From Deltaproteobacteria bacterium UBA1386 (lineage in GTDB: Bacteria > Desulfobacterota > Syntrophorhabdia > Syntrophorhabdales > Syntrophorhabdaceae): a DNA stretch of 42,408 nt. Position 1 is the first letter of the stretch. The number at the start of each line of letters is the position of its first letter. Below, piece after piece: positions 1-7,434 of the stretch. The stretch covers positions 31,761 through 74,168 of the forward strand of contig DBQU01000081.1 of the NCBI GenBank assembly GCA_002305765.1. Direction: 5' to 3'. Under the pieces are notes generated by a model. The model made no database searches, had not been told where the DNA came from, and worked only from the letters and a program-made list of their open reading frames with translations. The position numbers and the translations under genes are program-made.

Positions 1-21
1 TTAACACTTAAAACTTAAAAC
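1..21 (-). repeat. Heptamer repeat arm at the window edge
   Basis: Three tandem 7-bp units occupy positions 1-21; on the minus strand they read GTTTTAA, GTTTTAA, GTGTTAA. The same word recurs in the spacers at 27057-27197 and 33818-33845. It probably is the right arm of an inward-facing pair whose left arm lies outside the window. Confidence 0.6.
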
Positions 22-32
22 GGTTTCTAAGG

Positions 33-61
33 TTGTGCGGCCCGCCAGAATAGTGTATAAA
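33..61 (+). promoter_or_regulatory. Putative sigma-70 promoter of the carboxypeptidase gene
   Basis: A TTGTGC box (33-38), a 17-nt spacer and a TATAAA box (56-61) precede the ATG at 71. The predicted transcription start falls near 68, leaving two or three leader bases at most. No Shine-Dalgarno sequence is visible, so the message may be leaderless. Confidence 0.5.
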
Positions 62-70
62 TAAGCAACG

Positions 71-1012
71 ATGCGTTTTGTTCTTGTCCTTTCCCTCCTG
101 GTTTCCCTTCTCCTCATGCCTTATGCCCTTTGCGCCCAGGGGGAGAACGGCGGCATAACGGCGGCATCCTATATACTTGTCGAGAAGGACACCTTTCGGA
201 TCATCACGGGCAAGGACTATCACCGCAGGCTTCCGCCGGCGAGCACGACCAAGGTGATGACGACGCTCGTCGCCATGGAACGCTTGGGTGGCGACGAGAT
301 AATCGTCCCCGACAAACAGGTTCTCCGGATATCCCCGTCCAAGATGAACCTCGTCCCGGGAAGGCACTACCGTTCCGAGGACCTCATGAAGGGAACGATG
401 GTAAAATCGGCGAACGATGCGGCATATGCCCTTGCAACCCACGTAAGCGGTTCCGAAAGCGCGTTTGCCCGGCTGATGACGCAGCGCGCCCGGGAGATGG
501 GTGCCATCGACACGAATTTCGAGAACGCCTCGGGTCTTCCCTCGGACAACCAGTACAGCTCCCCCTACGACCTGGCCCTCATATTCCGGCATGCCATGGC
601 CAACGAGCGCTTCGTCGAGCTCATCGCCACGCGGTACTTTCTGTTCGAGGACTCCACGCGCAAGGTGCGCTACAAGAACCACAACAGGCTGCTCTTTTGC
701 TTCGAACCCGCCATCGGCGGGAAGACGGGGTATACCCGGGCGGCGAGACACTGTTACGTGGGGGCCTTCGAGAAGGGCGGCAGGGTCTATATCCTGGCCC
801 TGCTGGGGAGCCGCAGCCTCTGGGGCGACACCGTGGAGATACTGAAGACAATATACGATGACGTTCCCACCGATAAGGAACTCCGCCAGGCGCGGGCGTC
901 CTCCGTCACGCTCTGTTCCACGACGGCTCCGAAGAAGAAAGCGGCATCCCGGAAAAAGGTCGTCAAGCACCGTACCATGAAGTCGAAGAAGAAGACAGTA
1001 AAGAAACAATGA
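71..1012 (+). CDS. dacA: D-alanyl-D-alanine carboxypeptidase (penicillin-binding protein, S11 family)
   Basis: Periplasmic serine peptidase that trims the terminal D-alanine from peptidoglycan stem peptides. The three active-site motifs of the family are present: S58-T-T-K61, S113-A-N115 and K218-T-G220. Residues 1-22 form a signal peptide (hydrophobic core, cleavage likely after ALCA). The 313-residue length is short for DacA because the beta-sheet C-terminal domain and amphipathic anchor are missing. Instead the tail (about 285-313) is strongly lysine-rich, which may bind the anionic envelope. The ATG at 71 is the only start that keeps the signal peptide, and no ribosome site precedes it. 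It ends in a 4-bp ATGA overlap with the next gene, so the two are translationally coupled. The family is secure; the symbol is by similarity. Confidence 0.9.
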   Translation: MRFVLVLSLLVSLLLMPYALCAQGENGGITAASYILVEKDTFRIITGKDYHRRLPPASTTKVMTTLVAMERLGGDEIIVPDKQVLRISPSKMNLVPGRHYRSEDLMKGTMVKSANDAAYALATHVSGSESAFARLMTQRAREMGAIDTNFENASGLPSDNQYSSPYDLALIFRHAMANERFVELIATRYFLFEDSTRKVRYKNHNRLLFCFEPAIGGKTGYTRAARHCYVGAFEKGGRVYILALLGSRSLWGDTVEILKTIYDDVPTDKELRQARASSVTLCSTTAPKKKAASRKKVVKHRTMKSKKKTVKKQ

Positions 1013-2334
1013 AAAGATGCGTAGCCATCGTAACGGCATTTCTCTTCCTTGCAGCGTCCGCGGGTGCTTTCGCCCTCACCAACGAGGAGGAACGCCAGTA
1101 CGGCAAGGAGATCTACCTGGAGATCGCCCGGTCGGCGCCGATCAACAACGATCCCTACATCTCGCTGTACCTCAATGAAATTCGGGTAAGGCTTGAAAGC
1201 AAGACGACCATGCCCTTCCCGGTCGTCCTCACCGTGATCGATTCCCCCACCATTGACGCCTTTGCCACGATCGGCGGATATGTCTACATCGCGGCGGGTC
1301 TCATCGCCAATTGCGACGACGAGGAAGAGGTCGCCGGCGTCATGGCCCATGAGTTTGCCCATATCAAGAAAAGGCATATCGCGAAGAGGATGGGCAAACA
1401 GAAGTATCTCAACGCCACCATGATCGCCACCATGCTCGCCGCGATGCTCGTCGGTGATTCGGCACGTGAGGCCGTCCTTGTGACGGGCATGGGCACGGCG
1501 CAGTCGATGGCCCTGAAGTACTCCCGCGAGGACGAGGACGAGGCGGACCGCGAGGGTTCCATCCTTGCCAACGAGGCGGGCTACGGCGGTCTCGGCATTG
1601 CCGACTTTCTCAAGAAGCTCCGGGCCGGCGGGGGCGACAAGCTCTATCCCCAGTATCTTCTCACCCACCCCTATCACGAAAGCCGCATCATCAACCTGGA
1701 GAAGATGTGGACCAGGAAACCCCCTTCCGTGGACACCTCTCTCTTTCCCTACATCATCGCGCGGGCGAAGGTCGTGCAAGACTACCGTTCCCGGGGCCTT
1801 GCGGATGATATCTGGGTCAGGCGGTACGCCCGGGACAGCAAGGATCCCGTCGCGGCATACGGCGCGGCGCTGTATCACTCCCTGAAGGGCAATTTTGAAG
1901 AGGCGGTGCGGATCGCCCGGACCATCAACTCTCCTTACAGGAGCGTCTTCCTGGGAGAGATCTACGTCACTGCCAGCAGGTTTCCCGAGGCCGCCGGGGT
2001 GCTGAAGGACGCCACGGAAAAGGTGGGCCGCTACTATCTCGCCAGGGCATACGAGGGCATGGGCAGGACCGATCTTGCCGCAACCACCTACCGGTCCCTC
2101 ATCCCCTACGCCCCATCCTATCCGGAGATATACTACCGTCTCGGCATGATCGAGGGCAGGACGGGCAACGAGGCCGCGGGCCACGCCAACCTGGGCCGGT
2201 ACTACATGTATAAGGGCAACTACATGCTGGCGAAAACGAATTTCGAAAAGGCCATCTCCCGCTACGGCATCAATTCACGGGAGAGCACGGAACTCATGCG
2301 CCTCCTCGACAGCCTGGAAGAGAAGAAAAAGTAG
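1009..2334 (+). CDS. M48 family zinc metalloprotease with C-terminal TPR-like repeats (BepA-like)
   Basis: Likely periplasmic protease or chaperone for outer-membrane proteins. Residues 1-22 are a signal peptide ending ASAGAFA. The zinc motif HEFAH is at 114-118, and the downstream motif YSRE..EAD (171-180) supplies the third ligand region typical of M48 enzymes. Residues from about 270 to 435 are helical repeats rich in AYGAAL, YYLARAYEGMG and YYRLGMIEG segments, which read as TPR units. This layout (signal, M48, TPR) and the 441-residue length match the BepA/YfgC family. It is coupled to the upstream carboxypeptidase through ATGA, suggesting a shared envelope maintenance role. The gene converges on the glycosyltransferase at 2358 with only 23 bp between stop codons. 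Confidence 0.9.
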   Translation: MKRCVAIVTAFLFLAASAGAFALTNEEERQYGKEIYLEIARSAPINNDPYISLYLNEIRVRLESKTTMPFPVVLTVIDSPTIDAFATIGGYVYIAAGLIANCDDEEEVAGVMAHEFAHIKKRHIAKRMGKQKYLNATMIATMLAAMLVGDSAREAVLVTGMGTAQSMALKYSREDEDEADREGSILANEAGYGGLGIADFLKKLRAGGGDKLYPQYLLTHPYHESRIINLEKMWTRKPPSVDTSLFPYIIARAKVVQDYRSRGLADDIWVRRYARDSKDPVAAYGAALYHSLKGNFEEAVRIARTINSPYRSVFLGEIYVTASRFPEAAGVLKDATEKVGRYYLARAYEGMGRTDLAATTYRSLIPYAPSYPEIYYRLGMIEGRTGNEAAGHANLGRYYMYKGNYMLAKTNFEKAISRYGINSRESTELMRLLDSLEEKKK

Positions 2335-2357
2335 AATAAGGGGTCCGGGGGCAGGAT

Positions 2358-3278
2358 TCAGGAAAGACCCTCTCCCTTTCCATCCCATCGTTCCATTATC
2401 CCGATGATCATCCCGGCGAGCGACTCGACATCGGTCCTGTCGACGCCGGTTCTCAGCGAGATGTTCCTTCCCCTGGGATGCCACACGGCAGGGTCGAAGG
2501 CGGTGAAGATGGTCATCGTGGTCAGGCCGCAGACACCGGCAAGATGGGCCATGCCGGAATCGTTGGACACGAAGACGCCTCCGATGCCGAAGAAGTCCTT
2601 TACGTCGGCGAGATCTTCGAAGAAAATGGACCCCCGGGTGGAAAGGGACAGCTCGGGCGGCCTCATCAGACGCACGTCAATGCCGGCCTCCTCAAGCACC
2701 TCCCGGAGGACAACGAAGTTCTCCACAGGCCACTTCTCCTTCGAAAACCCTTGCTCGGCGTAGAGGATGACCCGTCGCGCCTCTTTCGGAACTATCTCCT
2801 TCCGCGCCGGCTCTATCCCCACGGCAGAGAGCTGCCGCAACTGGTAGTCTTCAACGTGCACGGTCTCCCCGGCGGCGGCAGTCCCGTCGCCCGGGGAAGG
2901 TGAGCCGAATGCCCCCTCGGGGTACATGTCGATGAACAGCGGCTCCTCGACGGAATGAGCCTTCCAGCGGCTGCGGATGGAACCCCGGCGGTCCTTGCCG
3001 ATAAAGGCGATGCGACCCCAGCGCGGCCCCGTGAGCTTCTCGGAGAAGAGGTAGAGCCAGTGGCGTGATTCCACCCCATGGGTTCTGAGAAAGTAGCCTC
3101 CAAAGAGGTCGAAAAAACGTCTGTTGCCCAGGCCCACGAGGCGGTCCCCGAAATGCCCGCGCAGGGAGAGGAAGACGGATTCTGAGAGACATACATCGCC
3201 AAGGCCGCCGAGATGGACGACGAGGACCTCGTCCCCGGTCGACATTGCCGCGAGGGGTTGCGACCCTATTCCCTGCAT
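2358..3278 (-). CDS. Glycosyltransferase family 9 (ADP-heptose:LPS heptosyltransferase-like)
   Basis: Likely transfers heptose or a related sugar to the LPS core from the cytoplasmic face of the inner membrane. The N-terminal VVHLGGLGDVCLSE segment is the family's first Rossmann glycine loop. The C-terminal half has the SNDSGMAHLAGVCG motif, the nucleotide-sugar-binding signature of GT9, and the family's TIFTAFDPAVWHP segment. About 306 residues is slightly short for WaaC/WaaF. The start is uncertain: a TTG at 3290, an ATG at 3278 and an ATG at 3245 are all in frame, none with a convincing ribosome site, and the conserved fold begins right after the last. A TTATCG-N17-TACAAT promoter-like pair lies near 3350-3380. 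Acceptor specificity cannot be told. Confidence 0.82.
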   Translation of the reverse strand: MQGIGSQPLAAMSTGDEVLVVHLGGLGDVCLSESVFLSLRGHFGDRLVGLGNRRFFDLFGGYFLRTHGVESRHWLYLFSEKLTGPRWGRIAFIGKDRRGSIRSRWKAHSVEEPLFIDMYPEGAFGSPSPGDGTAAAGETVHVEDYQLRQLSAVGIEPARKEIVPKEARRVILYAEQGFSKEKWPVENFVVLREVLEEAGIDVRLMRPPELSLSTRGSIFFEDLADVKDFFGIGGVFVSNDSGMAHLAGVCGLTTMTIFTAFDPAVWHPRGRNISLRTGVDRTDVESLAGMIIGIMERWDGKGEGLS

Positions 3279-3386
3279 ATCGCTAACCAACGGTCCCTGT
3301 GATGCTGCGGTTCATATCGAAGATGGCGGCCCTGGTTTTCATATTATGTGCACCATTGTAACGGGAAAAGCGAGGGTCGATAAAGG

Positions 3387-3428
3387 AAAAAGATCGCGCG
3401 AGGCGGGTGAGTCAGACCCGCCCCGCGC
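3387..3428 (-). terminator. Intrinsic terminator of the candidate ncRNA
   Basis: The arms at 3416-3428 and 3396-3408 pair over 13 bp with a single A-C mismatch around a 7-nt loop. On the minus strand the stem is followed by GATCTTTTT (3395-3387). Confidence 0.7.
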
Positions 3429-3619
3429 TTGAACGTGCTCTTCGCACGTGGGGGTAGTCGCAGCGCGCGTCCACCAACAATACGAACTCCCGGCCTCCAT
3501 AGGGGCCAATCTCGCGGGGAACGGCACCACACGGTGTCGCCGCGCTTCTTCACGGGCGCACACCCGGTCCGCGGCCGCCGCGGACATACGCTTGAGAGTG
3601 CATTGCCTGGTTTTCGGTT
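3387..3619 (-). ncRNA. Candidate structured non-coding RNA gene with its own promoter and intrinsic terminator (possibly 6S-like)
   Basis: This unit holds no credible protein but shows a complete RNA-gene layout on the minus strand. A TTGACC box (3650-3655), 18-nt spacer and TATTAC box (3626-3631) predict a start near 3619. The transcript folds into GC-rich hairpins: an 8-bp stem with 3-nt loop within about 3565-3590, a CGGG/CCCG hairpin, a long-range pairing of CACC with GGUG and GCGCG with CGCGC enclosing a GGCC-capped hairpin, and an ACGUGC/GCACGU hairpin near 3432-3450. It ends with a 13-bp near-perfect stem followed by five U. Near its 3' end, CUGCGAC before and GUUCAAG after the last hairpin recall the corresponding part of proteobacterial 6S RNA. 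That identity is only a hypothesis; 5'/3' closing-stem pairing is not obvious. Confidence 0.55.
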
Positions 3620-3625
3620 TGCTAA

Positions 3626-3655
3626 GTAATAACCATTTTCCCGGAGCCAGGTCAA
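3626..3655 (-). promoter_or_regulatory. Putative sigma-70 promoter of the candidate ncRNA
   Basis: On the minus strand TTGACC (3655-3650), an 18-nt spacer and TATTAC (3631-3626) resemble -35 and -10 boxes. An alternative -10 is TTATTA with a 17-nt spacer. It lies about 230 bp before an intrinsic terminator with only structured sequence between. Confidence 0.5.
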
Positions 3656-3708
3656 CTGCAAAGAACGGATTGCCAGGAAAGGGGACAGATGAGGGCGGGG
3701 GCAGGATA

Positions 3709-3760
3709 GGACCAATGGGACGATCGTAGGACGAATAGGACATATAGGGCCCATAGGACG
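3709..3760. repeat. Degenerate 9-bp tandem repeat (GGAC-containing units)
   Basis: GGAC or GGGC cores occur at 3709, 3718, 3729, 3738, 3747 and 3756. All steps are 9 bp except one of 11. The units read roughly ATAGGACNN. The same unit occurs at 26392-26440 in another spacer. Confidence 0.6.
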
Positions 3761-3826
3761 TATGTGAAGGGGTGGGCGCTACCCGGACAAACGAGAGGGG
3801 TTGCGGCGAGGAGCGGGTTATGGGTG

Positions 3827-3876
3827 AAAAAAAGAACCCCTTATCTTACCTTGACAGCGCAAAGCAAAATAAGGGG
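3827..3876 (-). terminator. Intrinsic terminator of the long minus-strand operon
   Basis: On the minus strand CCCCTTAT (3876-3869) pairs with ATAAGGGG (3844-3837). Partial inner pairing (CTTTG with CAAGG) extends the stem. It is followed by TTCTTTTTTT (3836-3827). It lies about 75 bp after the pfkB stop codon and closes the operon that begins near 23047. Confidence 0.65.
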
Positions 3877-3910
3877 ATCTATGATCTACTTTCTTCTCTC
3901 GCCCCTAACC

Positions 3911-3946
3911 CTCAAGCCATTCAAGCGGCTCAAGCGGTTCAGGCCG
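3911..3946. repeat. 9-bp tandem repeat (YTCAAGCGG units)
   Basis: Four consecutive 9-bp units run from 3911 to 3946: CTCAAGCCA, then TTCAAGCGG, CTCAAGCGG and TTCAGGCCG. They end three bases before the pfkB stop codon. Confidence 0.5.
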
Positions 3947-3949
3947 CCC

Positions 3950-4867
3950 TTACAGACTTATGTCTCCGAACCGCATGCAGCCCTTCAGGGCGTGATACCT
4001 CTGTTTGATCTCGGGCATGGTGAGCCTCTTGATCCTGTTGATGCTGAAGTCCTCGACGTTGAAGGAGGCCATGACGGTTCCCATGATGATTGCCTGTTTC
4101 ACCGTTTCCGAGGTAGCCTCGCCCACGTTGGCGAGGTAGCCCATGAAGCCCCCGGCAAAGGTGTCTCCGGCACCGGTGGGGTCGAAGACGTCCTCCAGCG
4201 GGTACGCGGGGGCGAGGAAGACCTCGTCGCGGTTCATCATGAAGACGCCATACTCCCCGCGCTTGACGACGATGCACACGGGGCCGAGGTCGATGAGCTT
4301 CCGGGCGCCCTTGAGGAGATTGTGCTCCTCTGTTATTTCCCTCAGCTCCGCCTCGTTGATGACGAGCATATCCACCCGGCCTATCACCTTCATGAGGGCC
4401 TCGTACTTGTTCTCGATCCAGAAGTTCATGGTGTCGAGGACGAGGGCGACGGGTTTGGTGACCTGTTCGATCACGTGGAGCTGGAGCTCGGGGTCGATGT
4501 TCGCGAGGAAGAGGAATTCGGCGTTCCGATACTCCTCGGGGACCTTCGGCTTGAAGGTCTCTATGACGTTGAGCTCTGTCTTGAGCGTTATGGCCTGATT
4601 GAGGTCGTATCCGTACTTGCCTTCCCAGCGGAAGGTCTTTCCATGGTCCACCTCTATCCCGGACATGTCGACGCTGCGTTCCTTGAGGAAGGATATGCCA
4701 TCCATATCGAAATCGCTCCCCACCGTGGCCACAATGCCGACGTCGGTGAAGAAGCTGGCGGCATTGGTGAAGTGCAGGGCCGACCCCCCGAGGACATTGT
4801 CCGCCTTCCCGAAGGGGGTCTCTATGGAGTCGTAGGCCACCGTCCCCGCGACAAGGAGCCTGATCAT
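3950..4867 (-). CDS. PfkB-family carbohydrate/nucleoside kinase (candidate adenosine kinase)
   Basis: Cytoplasmic kinase of the ribokinase fold, which phosphorylates a sugar or nucleoside with ATP. The N-terminal half carries the GGSALH substrate-site segment (27-32). The C-terminal half has the PfkB signature DPTGAGDTFAGG, with T231-G-A-G-D235 forming the anion hole and catalytic base. At about 305 residues it is of normal length. The ATG at 4867 is chosen over a GTG at 4882 because it forms an ATGA overlap with the ahcY stop codon and has GGGAGA seven bases upstream. Its position after metK and ahcY suggests that it consumes adenosine released by S-adenosylhomocysteine hydrolysis. That is inference; ribokinase or fructokinase activity is not excluded by the sequence. 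Confidence 0.85.
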   Translation of the reverse strand: MIRLLVAGTVAYDSIETPFGKADNVLGGSALHFTNAASFFTDVGIVATVGSDFDMDGISFLKERSVDMSGIEVDHGKTFRWEGKYGYDLNQAITLKTELNVIETFKPKVPEEYRNAEFLFLANIDPELQLHVIEQVTKPVALVLDTMNFWIENKYEALMKVIGRVDMLVINEAELREITEEHNLLKGARKLIDLGPVCIVVKRGEYGVFMMNRDEVFLAPAYPLEDVFDPTGAGDTFAGGFMGYLANVGEATSETVKQAIIMGTVMASFNVEDFSINRIKRLTMPEIKQRYHALKGCMRFGDISL

Positions 4868-6189
4868 GTTCCCATCTCCCACGACGCGAGGTACCTCCTC
4901 TGCTCGTCCGTCAGGGTGTCGATGGTGATTCCCGCCGATGCGAGCTTGAGCAGGGCGACCTGCTCGTCAATGTCCTTCGGCACGGAATAGACCTTCTTCT
5001 CCAGCTTCTTGGCGTTTTTCCACATGTACTCCGAGCAGAGCGCCTGGTTCGCGAAGCTCATGTCCATGACATCCGAGGGATGCCCCTCCGCGCAGGCGAG
5101 GTTGACAAGCCTGCCCTCGCCGAGGACGAATATCTTCTTGCCGTTCTTGAGGGTATACTCGTCGATGAACTGGCGGATCCGCCTTTTCGACTTCTTCATC
5201 TTCTCCAGGGCGTCGAGGTCGAGTTCCACGTTGAAGTGCCCCGAGTTGCAGACCATGGCGCCGTCCTTCATCTTCTCGAAATGTTCCTTGCGGATGACAT
5301 GGATATCGCCGGTGGTGGTGACGAAGATGTCGCCGATCGCCGCCGCCTTCTCCATCTCCATGACCTCGAAGCCGTCCATGTGGGCTTCAAGGGCCCGAAG
5401 GGGGTCTACCTCGGCGACGATAACGCGGGCGCCGAGGCCCTTCGCCCTCATGGTGACACCCTTGCCGCACCAGCCGTACCCGGCAAGCACGAAGGTGGCG
5501 CCGGCAAACAGGACGTTCGTGGCGCGCAGAATGCCGTCGATGGTGCTCTGTCCCGTGCCGTACCGGTTGTCGAACATGTGCTTCGTAAGCGCGTCGTTCA
5601 CGGCCACGACGGGGAACTGGAGAACGCCTTCCTTTTCCATGCTCTTGAGGCGTATGACGCCCGTCGTTGTTTCCTCCATGGAGCCCACGACATCGCCGAT
5701 AAGGGCCTGTTTCTCCTTCTTGGTCAGCTTCTTGTACCATTTCTTGATGATGTCATGGAGGCCTTCGGTGCGGTCGAAGGCGATCATGTGCAGGGCTCCG
5801 ACGAGGTCGGCCCCATCATCCATGGTGATATTGGGCATGAAGGCCAGGGCCTTCATGATATGGTCGTAGTATTGGCGGTCCGTCTCTCCCTTGATGCAGA
5901 AGGCGGGTATCTTGAAGTGCTTCACGATGGCGGCCGCCACGTCATCCTGCGTGCTCAAGGGGTTCGACGCGCAGACCACCACGTCAGCGCCTCCTGCCTT
6001 CAGGGTCTTCATGAGGTTCCCCGTTTCCGACGTCACGTGGAGGCAGCAGGCTATCCTGACGCCCTTCAAGGGTTTCTTCTTCGCGAACCTCTGTGCGATC
6101 TGGCCGAGGACGGGCATCCTTCTTCCCGCCCACTCTATCTTCTCCAGCCCGGCGTCGGCCAGTTTTAGGTCCTTCACATCATAATCCAT
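4864..6189 (-). CDS. ahcY: Adenosylhomocysteinase (S-adenosyl-L-homocysteine hydrolase)
   Basis: Reversibly splits S-adenosylhomocysteine into homocysteine and adenosine with tightly bound NAD+, relieving product inhibition of methyltransferases. Visible family segments are the substrate-site HVTSETGNLM (51-60), MDDGADL (123-129), EETTTG (172-177) and NDALTKHMFDN (198-208), which holds the substrate-contacting Lys and Asp. The NAD loop GYGWCGKG is at 237-244 and HFNVELD lies further down. The 441-residue form lacks the roughly 40-residue insert of many proteobacterial and eukaryotic enzymes. It sits 36 bp downstream of metK and overlaps the PfkB kinase gene by ATGA, forming a methyl-cycle group. 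Confidence 0.95.
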   Translation of the reverse strand: MDYDVKDLKLADAGLEKIEWAGRRMPVLGQIAQRFAKKKPLKGVRIACCLHVTSETGNLMKTLKAGGADVVVCASNPLSTQDDVAAAIVKHFKIPAFCIKGETDRQYYDHIMKALAFMPNITMDDGADLVGALHMIAFDRTEGLHDIIKKWYKKLTKKEKQALIGDVVGSMEETTTGVIRLKSMEKEGVLQFPVVAVNDALTKHMFDNRYGTGQSTIDGILRATNVLFAGATFVLAGYGWCGKGVTMRAKGLGARVIVAEVDPLRALEAHMDGFEVMEMEKAAAIGDIFVTTTGDIHVIRKEHFEKMKDGAMVCNSGHFNVELDLDALEKMKKSKRRIRQFIDEYTLKNGKKIFVLGEGRLVNLACAEGHPSDVMDMSFANQALCSEYMWKNAKKLEKKVYSVPKDIDEQVALLKLASAGITIDTLTDEQRRYLASWEMGT

Positions 6190-6225
6190 ACGCGTTCTCC
6201 TTCGATCGATATCGTTGCGGGAGTC

Positions 6226-7389
6226 CTATATCCCCGCGGCCTTCCTTATCTCTTCCACCATGTCGAGCTTCTCCCAGGTGAATTCCGCCTCGTTCCTGCC
6301 GAAATGGCCGCCGCAGGCGGTCTTCTTGTAGATGGGCCGCAGGAGGTCGAGCTTCTCGATGATCTTCCTCGGCCTCATGTCGAAGAGGTCGTTGACTATC
6401 TGCGCGATCTTGTCGGGGCTTATCTTCGAGGTGCCCTGGGTGTCTATCATGACGGAGACGGGCTGAGCAACGCCGATCGTGTAGGCTATCTGCAGCTCGA
6501 GTCTGTCGGCCAGGCCGGCGGCAACCAGGTTCTTCGCGATGTAGCGGGCCATGTAGGATGCGCTGCGGTCGACCTTGGAGGGGTCCTTACCGGAAAAGGC
6601 GCCGCCGCCGTGGCTCCCGACGCCACCGTAGGTGTCGACGATGATCTTGCGTCCCGTCACCCCGCAGTCACCCTTGGGACCGCCGACCACGAACCTTCCC
6701 GTGGAGTTGATGAAGATCTTCGTGTTGTCGTCCATGAGCTCCAGTGGGATGATCTTCTTGATGACCTCTTCCGTCACGCCTTCGCGTATCTTTTCGATGG
6801 TCACGTCGGGGTTGTGCTGGGCCGCGATGACGACGGCGTCCACCCTGACGGGCTGCCTGTCGATATACTCTATGGTCACCTGGCTCTTGCCGTCGGGCCG
6901 CAGGAAGGGAAGGGTCCCGTCCTTGCGGACATCGGCGAGCCTCCTGATGAGCTTGTGGGCATACATGATGGACATGGGCATGAACTCCGCCGTCTCGTTG
7001 CAGGCATACCCGAACATGAGGCCCTGGTCGCCGGCACCCTGCTCGTGGTCGCCCGTCTCGTTGACGCCCATGGCGATGTCGGGGGACTGTTCGTCGATGG
7101 CCGTGAGGACCGCGCAGGTCTCCCAGTCGAAGCCCATCGACGAGTCGTTGTACCCTATCTCCCTCACCGTTTCCCGGACGATCTCGGGGACGTTGACGTA
7201 GCTCGACGTCGTTATCTCGCCGCCCACGAGGGCAAGGCCCGTCGTTACATACGTTTCGCAGGCAACCCGAGCCCCCGGGTCATCCTTGATGATAGCGTCG
7301 AGCACGGCGTCGGATATCTGGTCGGAAACCTTGTCCGGATGTCCTTCAGCAACTGATTCGGACGTGAATAAAAACCTGCTCATTCCCAT
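6226..7389 (-). CDS. metK: S-adenosylmethionine synthetase
   Basis: Makes S-adenosylmethionine from methionine and ATP in the cytoplasm; homotetramer needing Mg2+ and K+. The N-terminal ESVAEGHPDK motif, the GAGDQGLMFGYA signature and the glycine-rich GGGAFSGKDPSKVDRSASY phosphate-binding segment are all present. The 387-residue length is typical. The start is the ATG at 7389, preceded by a strong AAGGAGG eight bases upstream; an internal ATG two codons on is less well placed. The 45-bp gap to ptsI leaves no room for a SAM riboswitch and none is seen, so expression probably follows the PTS operon. Confidence 0.96.
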   Translation of the reverse strand: MGMSRFLFTSESVAEGHPDKVSDQISDAVLDAIIKDDPGARVACETYVTTGLALVGGEITTSSYVNVPEIVRETVREIGYNDSSMGFDWETCAVLTAIDEQSPDIAMGVNETGDHEQGAGDQGLMFGYACNETAEFMPMSIMYAHKLIRRLADVRKDGTLPFLRPDGKSQVTIEYIDRQPVRVDAVVIAAQHNPDVTIEKIREGVTEEVIKKIIPLELMDDNTKIFINSTGRFVVGGPKGDCGVTGRKIIVDTYGGVGSHGGGAFSGKDPSKVDRSASYMARYIAKNLVAAGLADRLELQIAYTIGVAQPVSVMIDTQGTSKISPDKIAQIVNDLFDMRPRKIIEKLDLLRPIYKKTACGGHFGRNEAEFTWEKLDMVEEIRKAAGI

Positions 7390-7434
7390 TGTATAATCCT
7401 CCTTGACGTCGGTGTTTGGTAAAAGTGTATCCTG

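Noticed and set aside
3339..3754. Overlapping open frames of 93-136 codons on both strands
   Set aside because: They cross the hairpins, terminator and 9-bp repeats, match no protein family I know and have arginine/proline-rich shadow composition.
3764..4990. Plus-strand 408-codon open frame
   Set aside because: It is the antisense of the PfkB kinase and ahcY end; its His/Glu/Gly-rich content is typical of shadow frames in GC-rich DNA.
6190..7434. SAM or SAH riboswitch near metK and ahcY
   Set aside because: The gaps are only 36 and 45 bp and contain little beyond the ribosome site; there is no room for the aptamers.
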